Below the pieces are notes generated by a model that saw only the letters and a program-made list of their open reading frames with translations, did no database searches and was not told the DNA's origin. Shown in pieces: positions 35,882-44,895 of a stretch of DNA of 64,000 nt. Source of the DNA: Pseudomonas putida (lineage in GTDB: Bacteria; Pseudomonadota; Gammaproteobacteria; Pseudomonadales; Pseudomonadaceae); NCBI RefSeq assembly GCF_003228315.1, contig NZ_CP029693.1, forward strand, positions 5,986,501 through 6,050,500, read 5' to 3'. The stretch's first letter is position 1. The number at the start of each line of letters is the position of its first letter. A program made the translations under genes and the position numbers.

Positions 35882-37366
35882 ATGAGTGCCAACGTTGACC
35901 TCAACAACCGCCCGGACTACGACCAGGTCCTGCAGGACATTGCCGATTACGTCCTGAATTTCCGGATCGAATCGCCGGAAGCCCTCGACACCGCCCGCAA
36001 CTGCCTGATGGACACCCTGGGCTGTGGCCTGCTGGCGCTGCGCTTTCCCGAATGCACCAAGCATCTGGGGCCGGTTGTCGAGGGCACGGTGGTGCCGTTT
36101 GGCGCGCGGGTGCCGGGTACGTCTTTTCGGCTGGATCCGGTCAAGGCGGCGTGGGACATCGGTTGCATCGTGCGCTGGCTCGATTACAACGACACCTGGC
36201 TGGCCGCCGAGTGGGGTCATCCGTCGGACAATCTCGGTGGCATCCTTGCGGTGGCTGACCATTTATCACAAAAACGCCTGGCCAATGGTGAGGCGCCGCT
36301 GAGCGTTCGTACCGTGCTCGAAGCAATGATCATGGCCCACGAGATTCAAGGCGTGATTGCCCTGGAAAACTCGTTCAACCGGGTTGGCCTCGATCACGTG
36401 ATTCTGGTGAAAGTGGCCTCGACGGCGGTCACCGCCAAGCTGATGGGGGCCAATCGCGAGCAGCTGCTTTCGGCGTTGTCCCATGCCTTCGCCGATGGCC
36501 AGGCACTGCGCACTTACCGTCATGCGCCGAATGCCGGATCGCGTAAATCCTGGGCGGCGGGGGATGCCTCCAGCCGAGGTGTGCGTCTGGCGGATATGGC
36601 GATGCGCGGTGAAATGGGTATCCCCGGCGTTTTGAGTGCCAAACAGTGGGGCTTTTATGACGTATTGTTCAGCCACACCAACAACGATCTGGCGCTCAAG
36701 CCTGAAGACAAGCGTGCTTTCAGTTTCTCCCGGCCGTACGGCAGTTATGTGATGGAAAACGTGCTGTTCAAGATCAGTTTTCCCGCCGAGTTCCATGCGC
36801 AAACCGCCTGCGAGGCTGCCGTGACTCTGCACCCGCAAGTGCGTAATCGGTTGCACGAAATCGACAGGATCGTCATCACCACCCACGAATCGGCGATCCG
36901 CATCATTTCCAAGGTCGGCCCGCTGGCCAATGCGGCAGACCGCGACCATTGCATCCAGTACATGACCGCCGTGCCGCTGGCGTTCGGCAATCTGGTGGCC
37001 GAGTACTACGAGGATGATTTCCACCGGTCGCACACGATCATTGACGTGTTGCGCGACAAGATGGTCATCGTCGAAGACCCGCGTTTCACCCGCGAATACC
37101 TGGAAGCTGACAAGCGCTCCATCGCCAATGGGCTGCAGGTGTTTTTCAAGGATGGGTCCAGCACCGATAACGTGGTGGTGGAGTATCCGATTGGTCATCG
37201 TCGGCGGCGTGCCGAAGGGATTCCGTTACTGGAGGACAAGTTCAGGGCGAATCTGGCAACGCGGTTTGCCGGGCAGAGAGTCGAGGAGATTTTTGAGCTG
37301 TGCAAGGACCAGGCGCGGCTGGAGGCTACGCCGGTGAATCGGTTTGTGGATTTGTTTGTGATCTAG
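35882..37366 (+). CDS. prpD: 2-methylcitrate dehydratase PrpD (cofactor-independent)
   Basis: A MmgE/PrpD-fold enzyme of 494 residues that dehydrates 2-methylcitrate without an iron-sulfur cluster, so it duplicates the AcnD/PrpF step. It has the N-terminal PrpD pattern LDTARNCLMDTLGCGLLALRFPECTKHLGP, the residues DYNDTWLAAEWGHPSDNLGGILAVAD, and HAFADGQALRTYRHAPNAGSRKSWAAGDA. The length matches PrpD (about 480-495). The start ATG 35882 has only a GAGTG-type ribosome site. It is the last gene of the cluster, separated by a REPIN. Keeping both dehydratases is known in some Pseudomonas. Confidence 0.95.
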   Translation: MSANVDLNNRPDYDQVLQDIADYVLNFRIESPEALDTARNCLMDTLGCGLLALRFPECTKHLGPVVEGTVVPFGARVPGTSFRLDPVKAAWDIGCIVRWLDYNDTWLAAEWGHPSDNLGGILAVADHLSQKRLANGEAPLSVRTVLEAMIMAHEIQGVIALENSFNRVGLDHVILVKVASTAVTAKLMGANREQLLSALSHAFADGQALRTYRHAPNAGSRKSWAAGDASSRGVRLADMAMRGEMGIPGVLSAKQWGFYDVLFSHTNNDLALKPEDKRAFSFSRPYGSYVMENVLFKISFPAEFHAQTACEAAVTLHPQVRNRLHEIDRIVITTHESAIRIISKVGPLANAADRDHCIQYMTAVPLAFGNLVAEYYEDDFHRSHTIIDVLRDKMVIVEDPRFTREYLEADKRSIANGLQVFFKDGSSTDNVVVEYPIGHRRRRAEGIPLLEDKFRANLATRFAGQRVEEIFELCKDQARLEATPVNRFVDLFVI

Positions 37367-37383
37367 GGGACCGCGATATCGTT

Positions 37384-37478
37384 CATCGCGGGCAAGCCTT
37401 GCTCCCACAGATTTGATGTCGATCAAAAATTACGCGATACGACTCGCAACTGTAGGAGCAAGGCTTGCCCGCGATGAG
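37384..37478. repeat. REP doublet, inverted arrangement
   Basis: Arms CATCGCGGGCAAGCCTTGC and inverse, with the CTCCCACAG ends facing inward. It lies between the convergent prpD and ppsR. Confidence 0.9.
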
Positions 37479-37499
37479 GTCGGAACAGGCAATAGAGAA

Positions 37500-38318
37500 C
37501 TACTTGAACCGCCGCTCGACACCTTTCTCCACCAGAATCTTCGCGGAGATTTCTTCAACGGAGAAATGCGTGGAGTTGATGTTGGGAATGTTCTCGCGAC
37601 GGAACAGGTTTTCTACTTCGCGCACTTCGAACTCGCACTGGGCGTAGCTCGAATAGCGGCTGTTGGGCTTGCGCTCGTTGCGGATCGCGGTGAGGCGGTC
37701 GGGGTCGATGGTCAGGCCGAACAGCTTGTGCTGGTGGGCGCGCAGGGCGCTTGGCAGGGTCAGGCGCTCCATATCGTCTTCGGTCAGCGGGTAGTTGGCC
37801 GCGCGGATGCCGAATTGCATGGCCATGTACAGACAGGTAGGTGTCTTGCCGCAGCGCGACACGCCCACCAGGATCAGGTCGGCCTTGTCGTAGTAGTGCG
37901 TGCGGGCGCCGTCGTCGTTGTCGAGGGCGAAGTTCACCGCCTCGATCCGCTCCATGTAATTGGAATTGGAGCCGATCGAGTGGGATTTGCCGACGGAATA
38001 GGAGGAATGCTCGGTCAATTCCTGTTCCAGAGGCGCCAGGAAGGTCGAGAAAATGTCGATCATGAAACCATTGGAAGTCGCGAGGATCTCACGAATGTCC
38101 TGATTGACGATGGTGTCGAAGATAATCGGACGAAAGCCGTCGACTTCGGCGGCTTTGTTGATTTGTTGTACCATGGCCCGCGCTTTTTCCACGCTGTCGA
38201 TGTACGGCCGCGTGAATTTAGCAAAGGTAATGTTTTCGAACTGCGCCAGAAGGCTTTGACCCAGGGTTTCGGCAGTGATGCCGGTGCCATCGGAGATAAA
38301 GAAAGCAGATCGTTTCAT
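37500..38318 (-). CDS. ppsR: PEP synthetase regulatory protein (bifunctional kinase/pyrophosphorylase)
   Basis: Reversibly phosphorylates PEP synthase using ADP and restores it with phosphate. The 272 residues (former DUF299) have the P-loop-like ILVGVSRCGKTPTCLYMA in the middle and the TDDDMERLTLPSALRAHQHKLFGLTIDP-type C-terminal segment, with SDGTGITAETLGQSLL at the N-terminus. The start MKRSAFFISDGTG is taken at 38318. It is divergent from its target gene ppsA, with both promoters in the 174 bp between them, a tight functional pair. Confidence 0.95.
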   Translation of the reverse strand: MKRSAFFISDGTGITAETLGQSLLAQFENITFAKFTRPYIDSVEKARAMVQQINKAAEVDGFRPIIFDTIVNQDIREILATSNGFMIDIFSTFLAPLEQELTEHSSYSVGKSHSIGSNSNYMERIEAVNFALDNDDGARTHYYDKADLILVGVSRCGKTPTCLYMAMQFGIRAANYPLTEDDMERLTLPSALRAHQHKLFGLTIDPDRLTAIRNERKPNSRYSSYAQCEFEVREVENLFRRENIPNINSTHFSVEEISAKILVEKGVERRFK

Positions 38319-38492
38319 TTGCACCTTGGGCCTTAAGCTAGTGACGAATCTTGGATATGATAGGCGCGATTTGCCGGCCGCCAACGGCCCGCATTCTCAC
38401 TTATTTTCCAGGTCCAGGCCATACAGCTGGCAAACGCTCCCCCGAGCAGCCGGCGTCTGAGCTTTTCCAACACAGTTAGTGGAGAGATCACC

Positions 38493-40868
38493 TTGGTAGA
38501 GTACGTAGTTTCCCTCGATAAGCTCGGCAAACATGATGTTGAGCATGTGGGGGGCAAGAACGCATCCCTGGGCGAGATGATCAGCAACCTTGCAGGTGCC
38601 GGTGTATCGGTGCCCGGCGGCTTCGCCACAACCGCTCAGGCTTATCGTGACTTCCTGGAATTGAGCGGCCTGAACCAGCAGATTCACGACGCCCTGGATG
38701 CACTGGACGTCGATGATGTGAATGCCCTGGCCAAGACCGGTGCCCAGATCCGTCAATGGATCATGGAAGCCGAGTTCCCTGAAAAACTGAACGCCGAAAT
38801 CCGCGCCGCCTTCGCCACCCTGTCCGCCGGTAATCCCGACGTGGCCGTGGCCGTACGCTCTTCTGCTACCGCAGAAGACCTGCCGGACGCCTCCTTCGCC
38901 GGTCAGCAGGAAACCTTCCTGAACATCCGTGGTGTCGAAAACGTCATTCGCGCCGCCAAAGAGGTGTTCGCCTCCCTTTTCAACGATCGCGCGATTTCCT
39001 ACCGCGTGCATCAGGGCTTCGACCACAAGTTGGTTGCCCTGTCGGCCGGCGTACAACGCATGGTCCGTTCCGAAACCGGCACCGCCGGCGTGATGTTCAC
39101 CCTCGACACCGAGTCGGGCTTCCGTGACGTGGTGTTCATCACCGGCGCCTATGGCCTGGGTGAAACCGTCGTGCAAGGCGCGGTGAACCCGGATGAATTC
39201 TATGTTCACAAAGGCACCCTGACCGCTGGTCGTCCGGCGATCCTGCGCCGCAACCTGGGCAGCAAGGCCATCAAGATGATCTACGGCGACGAGGCCAAGG
39301 CCGGTCGTTCGGTCAAGACCGTCGATGTGGACAAGGCCGATCGCGCGCGTTTCTGCCTGACCGACGCCGAAGTCAGCGAGCTGGCCAAGCAGGCGATGAT
39401 CATCGAGAAGCACTATCAGTGCCCGATGGACATCGAATGGGCCAAGGACGGTGACGACGGCAAGCTGTACATCGTGCAGGCCCGTCCGGAAACCGTGAAG
39501 AGCCGTACCCAGGCCAACGTCATGGAACGTTACCTGCTGAAGGAAACCGGCACCGTGCTGGTGGAAGGTCGCGCCATTGGCCAGCGCATCGGCGCCGGCA
39601 AGGTCCGCATCATCAAGGACGTGTCCGAGATGGACAAGGTCCAGGTCGGCGACGTACTGGTCTCCGACATGACCGACCCGGACTGGGAACCGGTCATGAA
39701 GCGCGCCAGCGCCATCGTCACCAACCGTGGTGGCCGTACCTGCCACGCGGCGATCATCGCCCGTGAGCTGGGCATTCCGGCCGTGGTCGGTTGCGGCAAC
39801 GCTACCGAGCTGCTGAAGGACGGCCAGGGCGTGACCGTTTCCTGCGCCGAAGGCGACACCGGTTACATCTTCGAAGGCGAACTGGGCTTCGACATCAAGA
39901 AGAACTCCGTCGACGCCATGCCGGACCTGCCGTTCAAGATCATGATGAACGTCGGCAACCCGGACCGCGCCTTTGACTTCGCACAGCTGCCGAACGCCGG
40001 TGTGGGCCTGGCCCGCCTGGAGTTCATCATCAACCGCATGATCGGCGTGCACCCCAAGGCACTGCTGAACTACGACGGTCTGCCGCTGGACATCAAGGAA
40101 AGCGTCGACAAGCGTATTGCCGGCTACAACGATCCGGTCGGCTTCTACGTCGAAAAACTGGTCGAAGGCATCAGCACCCTGGCGGCCGCGTTCTATCCGA
40201 AGAAGGTCATCGTGCGTCTGTCGGACTTCAAGTCCAACGAATACGCGAACCTGATCGGCGGCAAGCTCTACGAGCCGGAAGAAGAAAACCCGATGCTGGG
40301 CTTCCGCGGCGCTTCGCGTTACATCAGCGAATCTTTCCGTGACTGCTTCGAGCTCGAATGCCGCGCCCTCAAGCGCGTGCGTAACGAGATGGGCCTGACC
40401 AACGTTGAAATCATGGTGCCGTTCGTCCGTACCCTGGGCGAAGCGAGCCAGGTGGTGGACCTGCTGGCCAAGAACGGCCTGGCCCGTGGTGAAAACGGCC
40501 TGCGCGTCATCATGATGTGCGAGCTGCCGTCCAACGCGATCCTGGCGGATGAATTCCTCGAGTACTTCGACGGTTTCTCCATCGGCTCCAACGACCTGAC
40601 CCAGCTGACCCTGGGCCTGGACCGTGACTCCGGCATCATCGCGCACCTGTTCGACGAGCGTAATCCGGCGGTCAAGAAGCTGTTGGCCAACGCCATTGCC
40701 GCGTGCAACAAGGCCGGCAAGTACATCGGCATCTGCGGTCAGGGCCCTTCGGACCACCCGGACCTGGCCAAGTGGCTGATGGAGCAAGGCATTGAAAGCG
40801 TCTCGCTGAACCCTGACTCCGTGTTGGAGACCTGGTTCTTCCTGGCTGAGGGTCAGGCTTCGGCTTGA
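38493..40868 (+). CDS. ppsA: Phosphoenolpyruvate synthase
   Basis: Converts pyruvate and ATP to PEP for gluconeogenesis. It fits functionally with the prp genes next door, which yield pyruvate and succinate from propionate. The 791 residues include the nucleotide-binding N-domain (GGKNASLGEMISNL, AVRSSATAEDLPDASFAGQQETFLNI), the phospho-His swivel TNRGGRTCHAAIIARELGIPAVVG, and the PEP-binding C-domain (ESFRDCFELECRALKRVRNEMGL, SIGSNDLTQLTLGLDRDS, CGQGPSDHPD). The start codon is TTG at 38493, with GGAGAG (38481-38486) 6 bases upstream. A terminator follows after the REP at 40987. Confidence 0.97.
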   Translation: MVEYVVSLDKLGKHDVEHVGGKNASLGEMISNLAGAGVSVPGGFATTAQAYRDFLELSGLNQQIHDALDALDVDDVNALAKTGAQIRQWIMEAEFPEKLNAEIRAAFATLSAGNPDVAVAVRSSATAEDLPDASFAGQQETFLNIRGVENVIRAAKEVFASLFNDRAISYRVHQGFDHKLVALSAGVQRMVRSETGTAGVMFTLDTESGFRDVVFITGAYGLGETVVQGAVNPDEFYVHKGTLTAGRPAILRRNLGSKAIKMIYGDEAKAGRSVKTVDVDKADRARFCLTDAEVSELAKQAMIIEKHYQCPMDIEWAKDGDDGKLYIVQARPETVKSRTQANVMERYLLKETGTVLVEGRAIGQRIGAGKVRIIKDVSEMDKVQVGDVLVSDMTDPDWEPVMKRASAIVTNRGGRTCHAAIIARELGIPAVVGCGNATELLKDGQGVTVSCAEGDTGYIFEGELGFDIKKNSVDAMPDLPFKIMMNVGNPDRAFDFAQLPNAGVGLARLEFIINRMIGVHPKALLNYDGLPLDIKESVDKRIAGYNDPVGFYVEKLVEGISTLAAAFYPKKVIVRLSDFKSNEYANLIGGKLYEPEEENPMLGFRGASRYISESFRDCFELECRALKRVRNEMGLTNVEIMVPFVRTLGEASQVVDLLAKNGLARGENGLRVIMMCELPSNAILADEFLEYFDGFSIGSNDLTQLTLGLDRDSGIIAHLFDERNPAVKKLLANAIAACNKAGKYIGICGQGPSDHPDLAKWLMEQGIESVSLNPDSVLETWFFLAEGQASA

Positions 40869-40889
40869 TCAAGTGTGAACGGCTCGCTC

Positions 40890-40961
40890 TCTGTAGGAGC
40901 ACAGCTTGCTGGCGATGGCGATTTTGAAGACGCCATCGCGGGCAAGCCTTGCTCCTACAGG
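40890..40961. repeat. REP doublet (72 bp)
   Basis: Arms CTGTAGGAGCACAGCTTGCTGG and GGGCAAGCCTTGCTCCTACAG are mismatched in the core, so the element looks like a hybrid of two REP subtypes. Confidence 0.88.
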
Positions 40962-40986
40962 GGGGCTGTTTTTAGAGATTGAAGTA

Positions 40987-41018
40987 GGGCGGGCTCCATC
41001 TGGATGCCGCCCTTTTTT
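40987..41018 (+). terminator. Rho-independent terminator downstream of ppsA
   Basis: Stem GGGCGG / CCGCCC with an inner TCCA/TGGA pairing is followed by TTTTTT. It ends 12 bases before the next start codon, so the hydrolase gene begins on its own or by read-through. Confidence 0.85.
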
Positions 41019-41030
41019 GTGCAAGAGATT

Positions 41031-42020
41031 ATGCAAAGCAGCAGCAACCTATTTCCTGTCGCCCTGATCAGCGCCGAACGGCGCGGTGATCTGAGCGAAG
41101 ATGTCTATCGTTTGAAACCCGCGAACAGCCCTGACGCCAGCGTCGAAATCGCGGTGACGCGCCTGGGCATGGCCGACGAGCCAGCGGTGCGCGGCGTGCC
41201 GGTCATCCTGCTGCACGGCAGCTTTTCCAATCGCCGTTTCTGGTTCTCCCCCAAGGGCGTGGGCCTGGGTGCTTATCTGACGCGCCTGGGGTTCGATGTG
41301 TGGATTCCGGAAATGCGCGGCCATGGCTTGTCCCAGCGCAACCAGGACTACCGCAAGAACCGCGTCGCTGATTACGCGCGCTACGATCTGCCGGCCATTG
41401 GTGCATTCGTGCGCGAACAAAGTGGCCAGGTCCCGCACTGGATCGGCCACTCGCTGGGCGGTATCACCCTGGCGGCGGCGCTGGGCGGTCAGTACATCGG
41501 CGAGCCGGTGGTCGCGTCCGCGGCGTTTTTCGGTACCCAGGTCAGCCGTACCTATTGGCCGTTGAAGATCCCTCCGGTGGAGTGGAGCGGCCGCTTTATC
41601 CTCAAGCGCTTCGCCCAGTTGTCCGGGTCACGGCTCAAGCGCGGGCCGGAAGACGAGCCCATTGGTCTGGCGCTTGAGAGCATGCGCTGGTACGGCCTGT
41701 TCGGGCGTTTTGGCGATGCCGACAAGGATTGGTGGGCAGGCTTGGCCGAGGTCAATGTGCCGGTGCTGGCGGTGAGTGCTGTGGGAGATCATCAGGATCC
41801 GGCCTGGGCTTGTCGCAAGTTGTTCGATCAGTTGGGCTGCGAGCACAAGCAATTCATCAACCTGGGGCGCGAGCAGGGTTTTGCCGACAGTTTCGGTCAC
41901 GTGGAAATGCTGGTCAGCAAGGCGGCGCAGGCCGAAGTTTGGCCGTTGGTGGCCCGCTGGCTGGCGGATCAACACACGCCGTTGCTGGGTGAACAGGCGG
42001 GCGTGGCCACAGCAATCTAA
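41031..42020 (+). CDS. Alpha/beta-fold hydrolase
   Basis: A 329-residue cytoplasmic hydrolase. The oxyanion-side motif is VILLHGSFSNRRFW. The nucleophile is in WIGHSLGGITLA (GxSxG) and the catalytic acid region probably in AVSAVGDHQDPAW. The His lies near FADSFGHVEMLVS. The gene sits between ppsA and rraA in the same order as in other Pseudomonas, but its substrate is unknown. ATG 41031 is used because AAGAG precedes it and the terminator at 40987-41018 makes an earlier start unlikely. Confidence 0.85.
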   Translation: MQSSSNLFPVALISAERRGDLSEDVYRLKPANSPDASVEIAVTRLGMADEPAVRGVPVILLHGSFSNRRFWFSPKGVGLGAYLTRLGFDVWIPEMRGHGLSQRNQDYRKNRVADYARYDLPAIGAFVREQSGQVPHWIGHSLGGITLAAALGGQYIGEPVVASAAFFGTQVSRTYWPLKIPPVEWSGRFILKRFAQLSGSRLKRGPEDEPIGLALESMRWYGLFGRFGDADKDWWAGLAEVNVPVLAVSAVGDHQDPAWACRKLFDQLGCEHKQFINLGREQGFADSFGHVEMLVSKAAQAEVWPLVARWLADQHTPLLGEQAGVATAI

Positions 42021-42157
42021 GCTGGAGGCTCTATCAGGGGCATTTCGCTCTGGTCGGCTTGCGGCTAAGATATGACGGATTGAGCTTTTTCGGTCATTTT
42101 CGATGATCGAACCATCCGTGATGTTCGTGCTGTCTCCCTTTTTACAGGAGTTTCTCG

Positions 42158-42649
42158 ATGATCCATTACCTCACGCCTGACCTGTGCGACGCCTACCCGG
42201 AGCTGGTGCAGGTGCTGGAACCGATGTTCAGCAATTTCGGTGGCCGTGATTCCTTCGGCGGCGAAATCGTGACCATCAAATGCTTCGAAGACAACTCGCT
42301 GGTCAAGGAACAGGTCGAACTCAAGGGCAACGGCAAGGTGCTGGTGGTCGATGGCGGTGGCTCCCTGCGCCGCGCACTGCTGGGCGACATGCTGGCCGAG
42401 AAGGCCGCGAAAAATGGCTGGGAAGGGCTGGTGATCTACGGTTGCATCCGTGACGTCGACGTCATCGCGCAAACCGACCTGGGCGTTCAGGCGCTGGCCA
42501 GCCATCCGATGAAAACCGAAAAGCGTGGCATCGGCGACCTCAATGTTGCCGTGACCTTTGCCGGCGTGACTTTCCATCCAGGCCACTACATTTATGCGGA
42601 CAACAACGGCGTGATCATCTCGCCTAGCCCGCTGAAAATGCCTGAGTAG
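42158..42649 (+). CDS. rraA: Ribonuclease E activity regulator RraA / oxaloacetate decarboxylase-like
   Basis: A 163-residue trimeric protein of the RraA family, which binds and inhibits RNase E in E. coli; some members also decarboxylate 4-hydroxy-4-methyl-2-oxoglutarate. The sequence has FSNFGGRDSFGGEIVTIKCFEDNSLVKE, the glycine loop VVDGGGSLRRALLGDMLAEKAAKNGWEGLVIYGCIRDVD, and the C-terminal HPGHYIYADNNGVIISP. The length is standard for RraA. The upstream ACAGGAG is a good ribosome site. It is followed 22 bases on by cmaX. Confidence 0.94.
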   Translation: MIHYLTPDLCDAYPELVQVLEPMFSNFGGRDSFGGEIVTIKCFEDNSLVKEQVELKGNGKVLVVDGGGSLRRALLGDMLAEKAAKNGWEGLVIYGCIRDVDVIAQTDLGVQALASHPMKTEKRGIGDLNVAVTFAGVTFHPGHYIYADNNGVIISPSPLKMPE

Positions 42650-42670
42650 TATTTGACCGAAGGAATGCGG

Positions 42671-43666
42671 ATGTTCGAGGAAGAAAACGCGCAGTGGGGG
42701 TTGGTCCACGCCCTGGTGCTGGACGGTAAAGGCGGTGCGCGTTCGATAGCCCGGACAGAACTCGATGACTTGCAGCTTCAGGCCCATGAAAGCCTGTGGC
42801 TGCACTGGGATCGCAGTCATCCGCAAACCCAGACCTGGCTGCGCAAATCCAGTGGTTTGAGCGAATTCAGCTGCGATCTGTTGCTGGAAGAAAACACCCG
42901 TCCGCGTCTGCTACAGCTTTCCGACAGTGAACTGCTGCTATTTTTGCGCGGGGTGAACCTCAACCCGGGGGCCGAGCCGGAAGACATGGTGTCGGTGCGA
43001 ATCTTCGGTTCCGCCCAGCGAGTGATCTCCCTGCGATTGCGGCCGTTGCGCGCCACGGAAGAGTTGTTGGTGCAACTGGCGGAAGGCAAGGGGCCGAGAA
43101 CCGCCTCCGAACTCATCCTCTATATGGCGCAGTACCTGACCAACAAAGTGCAGGATCTGGTCAGCTGCCTCTCGGAAGTGGTCGATGAGGAAGAAGAAAA
43201 GCTGGATGCCGACGAACGGTATACACCTGAGCATGGAGAGGTTTTGCAGATCCGTCGCCGGGCGGCTGCGTTGAAGCGGTTTCTCGCTCCGCAGCGGGAT
43301 ATTTTCGGTCAACTGACGCGCATAAAATTGCCTTGGTTCGTCGAGGACGATGGCGATTACTGGAACGAATTGAACAACAGCCTTACCCGTTATCTCGAAG
43401 AGTTGGAATTGACCCGGGAGCGGGTGGGGCTGGTCCTGGAGGCCGAAGACCGAAGATTGAGCGTGCGCATGAACCGCACGATGTATCGCTTCGGGATCAT
43501 CACCGGGATCTTTTTGCCGATGAGTTTTCTGACCGGTCTTTTGGGGATCAACGTCGGGGGAATTCCGTTATCCGGGAGCCCGTATGGCTTCCTCGTCGCC
43601 TGCCTGCTGATGATTGCGGTGGCGCTGGGGCAGTGGTGGATATTTCGACGTTTGCGCTGGGTTTGA
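42671..43666 (+). CDS. cmaX: CorA/ZntB-family metal transporter CmaX
   Basis: An inner-membrane CorA-like transporter of 331 residues. It has a large cytoplasmic N-domain (about 1-270) with two C-terminal helices (about 275-325) joined by GINVGGIPLSGSPYG, the ZntB-type Gly-x-Asn-Val-Gly-Gly selectivity loop rather than the CorA GMN. This order rraA-cmaX-crfX-cmpX-sigX-oprF is the Pseudomonas sigX locus. I start at ATG 42671 because GAAGGA is 6 bases upstream; an ATG at 42665 lies too close to it, and a TTG start at 42653 is also open. The transported ion is not known from sequence. Confidence 0.88.
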   Translation: MFEEENAQWGLVHALVLDGKGGARSIARTELDDLQLQAHESLWLHWDRSHPQTQTWLRKSSGLSEFSCDLLLEENTRPRLLQLSDSELLLFLRGVNLNPGAEPEDMVSVRIFGSAQRVISLRLRPLRATEELLVQLAEGKGPRTASELILYMAQYLTNKVQDLVSCLSEVVDEEEEKLDADERYTPEHGEVLQIRRRAAALKRFLAPQRDIFGQLTRIKLPWFVEDDGDYWNELNNSLTRYLEELELTRERVGLVLEAEDRRLSVRMNRTMYRFGIITGIFLPMSFLTGLLGINVGGIPLSGSPYGFLVACLLMIAVALGQWWIFRRLRWV

Positions 43667-43729
43667 ATGTAAACCTTGTGACCCGACCAAATTTGACCGC
43701 GTCTTTCACAGACATCACGAGAGGTGCGT

Positions 43730-43978
43730 ATGCACGATCCGTTTGAACAGTCTTTGCGTGACATGCTCAAGGCCAACCCGTCCACCCGGGACGACGATGC
43801 GTGCCTTGGCCGCGTACTGAAAACCGCCAACCGCCAGGTCGGCGCCGGCGATCTGTTCAGCTTGTTGGGCCGCTGGCTGCCCGCCCTGATGATCGCCCTC
43901 AATAACGGCTCGGCCCACGTTGCGCCGGTGTCCCGTCTTCGTAAACCTACCGCTCGCACTGCTGATAAGGCTGATTGA
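43730..43978 (+). CDS. crfX: Small conserved protein CrfX
   Basis: A hydrophilic 82-residue protein with an N-terminal acidic/basic helix (HDPFEQSLRDMLKANPSTRDDDACLGRVLKTANRQ) and a short hydrophobic stretch (DLFSLLGRWLPALMIALNN). The position between cmaX and cmpX identifies it as CrfX, a Pseudomonas-specific protein of unknown biochemical role reported to be linked to SigX and CfrX regulation. ATG 43730 has GAGG 5-8 bases upstream; a GTG at 43724 is in frame. Its stop is two bases before the cmpX start, so the two are coupled. Confidence 0.82.
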   Translation: MHDPFEQSLRDMLKANPSTRDDDACLGRVLKTANRQVGAGDLFSLLGRWLPALMIALNNGSAHVAPVSRLRKPTARTADKAD

Positions 43979-43980
43979 AT

Positions 43981-44805
43981 ATGGAACTTGATCTCTGGAC
44001 ACAGAGCCTCGTCACTGCAATGACTGCGCTATGGACCAAGGTTGCGAACTTCATTCCGAACCTGTTTGGCGCACTGGTTGTGCTGCTGCTGGGTTTCGTC
44101 GTGGCCAAGCTGCTGGACACGCTGCTGTCCAAATTGCTCGCCAAACTGGGTCTGGATCGCCTGATGGGCGGTACCGGTCTGACCAAGCTGATGTCGCGCG
44201 CCGGCCTGCAGGTTCCGATTTCGACGCTGATCGGCAAGATCGTCTACTGGTTCGTTCTGCTGATTTTCCTGGTTTCCGCCGCAGAATCCCTTGGACTTGA
44301 GCGGGTTTCGGCTACGCTGGACATGCTTGCGCTGTATTTGCCGAAAGTATTCGGCGCCGCGCTGGTGCTGCTGGTAGGGGTTTTGCTGGCGCAACTGGCC
44401 AATGGCCTGGTGCGCGGAGCGGCAGAAGGCGTAGGTCTGGACTACGCTTCCGGGCTGGGGCGTATTGCCCAGGGCTTGGTGATCATCATCAGTATCTCGG
44501 TTGCGATCAGCCAGTTGGAGGTCAAGACTGACCTGCTCAACCATGTGATCGTGATCGTTTTGATTACCGTTGGTCTGGCGGTTGCGCTGGCCATGGGGTT
44601 GGGAAGCCGGGAAATCGCCGGTCAGATTCTTGCGGGAATCTATGTGCGTGAGTTGTATCAGGTGGGGCAACAAGTGCGTGTTGGAGAGGTCGAAGGGCAG
44701 ATCGAGGAGATCGGCACGGTTAAAACCACATTGCTGACGGATGAGGGTGAGCTAGTCTCTCTTTCCAATCGGATCCTTCTCGAGCAGCATGTGAGTAGCC
44801 GCTAA
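43981..44805 (+). CDS. cmpX: Mechanosensitive channel family protein CmpX
   Basis: A 274-residue inner-membrane protein of the MscS/YnaI-type superfamily. It has about five hydrophobic helices, then an MscS-like C-terminal domain (VRVGEVEGQIEEIGTVKTTLLTDEGELVSLSNRILLEQHV), and a pore-like helix with regular Gly/Ala (LPKVFGAALVLLVGVLLAQLANGLVRGAAEGVG). It precedes sigX by 90 bases. In Pseudomonas, CmpX is associated with membrane-stress activation of SigX, which fits the position; that role is established knowledge rather than seen here. Confidence 0.9.
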   Translation: MELDLWTQSLVTAMTALWTKVANFIPNLFGALVVLLLGFVVAKLLDTLLSKLLAKLGLDRLMGGTGLTKLMSRAGLQVPISTLIGKIVYWFVLLIFLVSAAESLGLERVSATLDMLALYLPKVFGAALVLLVGVLLAQLANGLVRGAAEGVGLDYASGLGRIAQGLVIIISISVAISQLEVKTDLLNHVIVIVLITVGLAVALAMGLGSREIAGQILAGIYVRELYQVGQQVRVGEVEGQIEEIGTVKTTLLTDEGELVSLSNRILLEQHVSSR

Positions 44806-44895
44806 CCCGGCAAATCCTGCTAATGTATGCCGCCGCAAAATGCCTGCTGATGCTGGCAGCGGCGGACATTGACCTGACTGTCGGCCCGACTTGTT

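Noticed and set aside
38397..40787. 796-codon minus-strand frame opposite ppsA
   Set aside because: Mirror frame of ppsA codon bias; no recognisable domain and no ribosome site.
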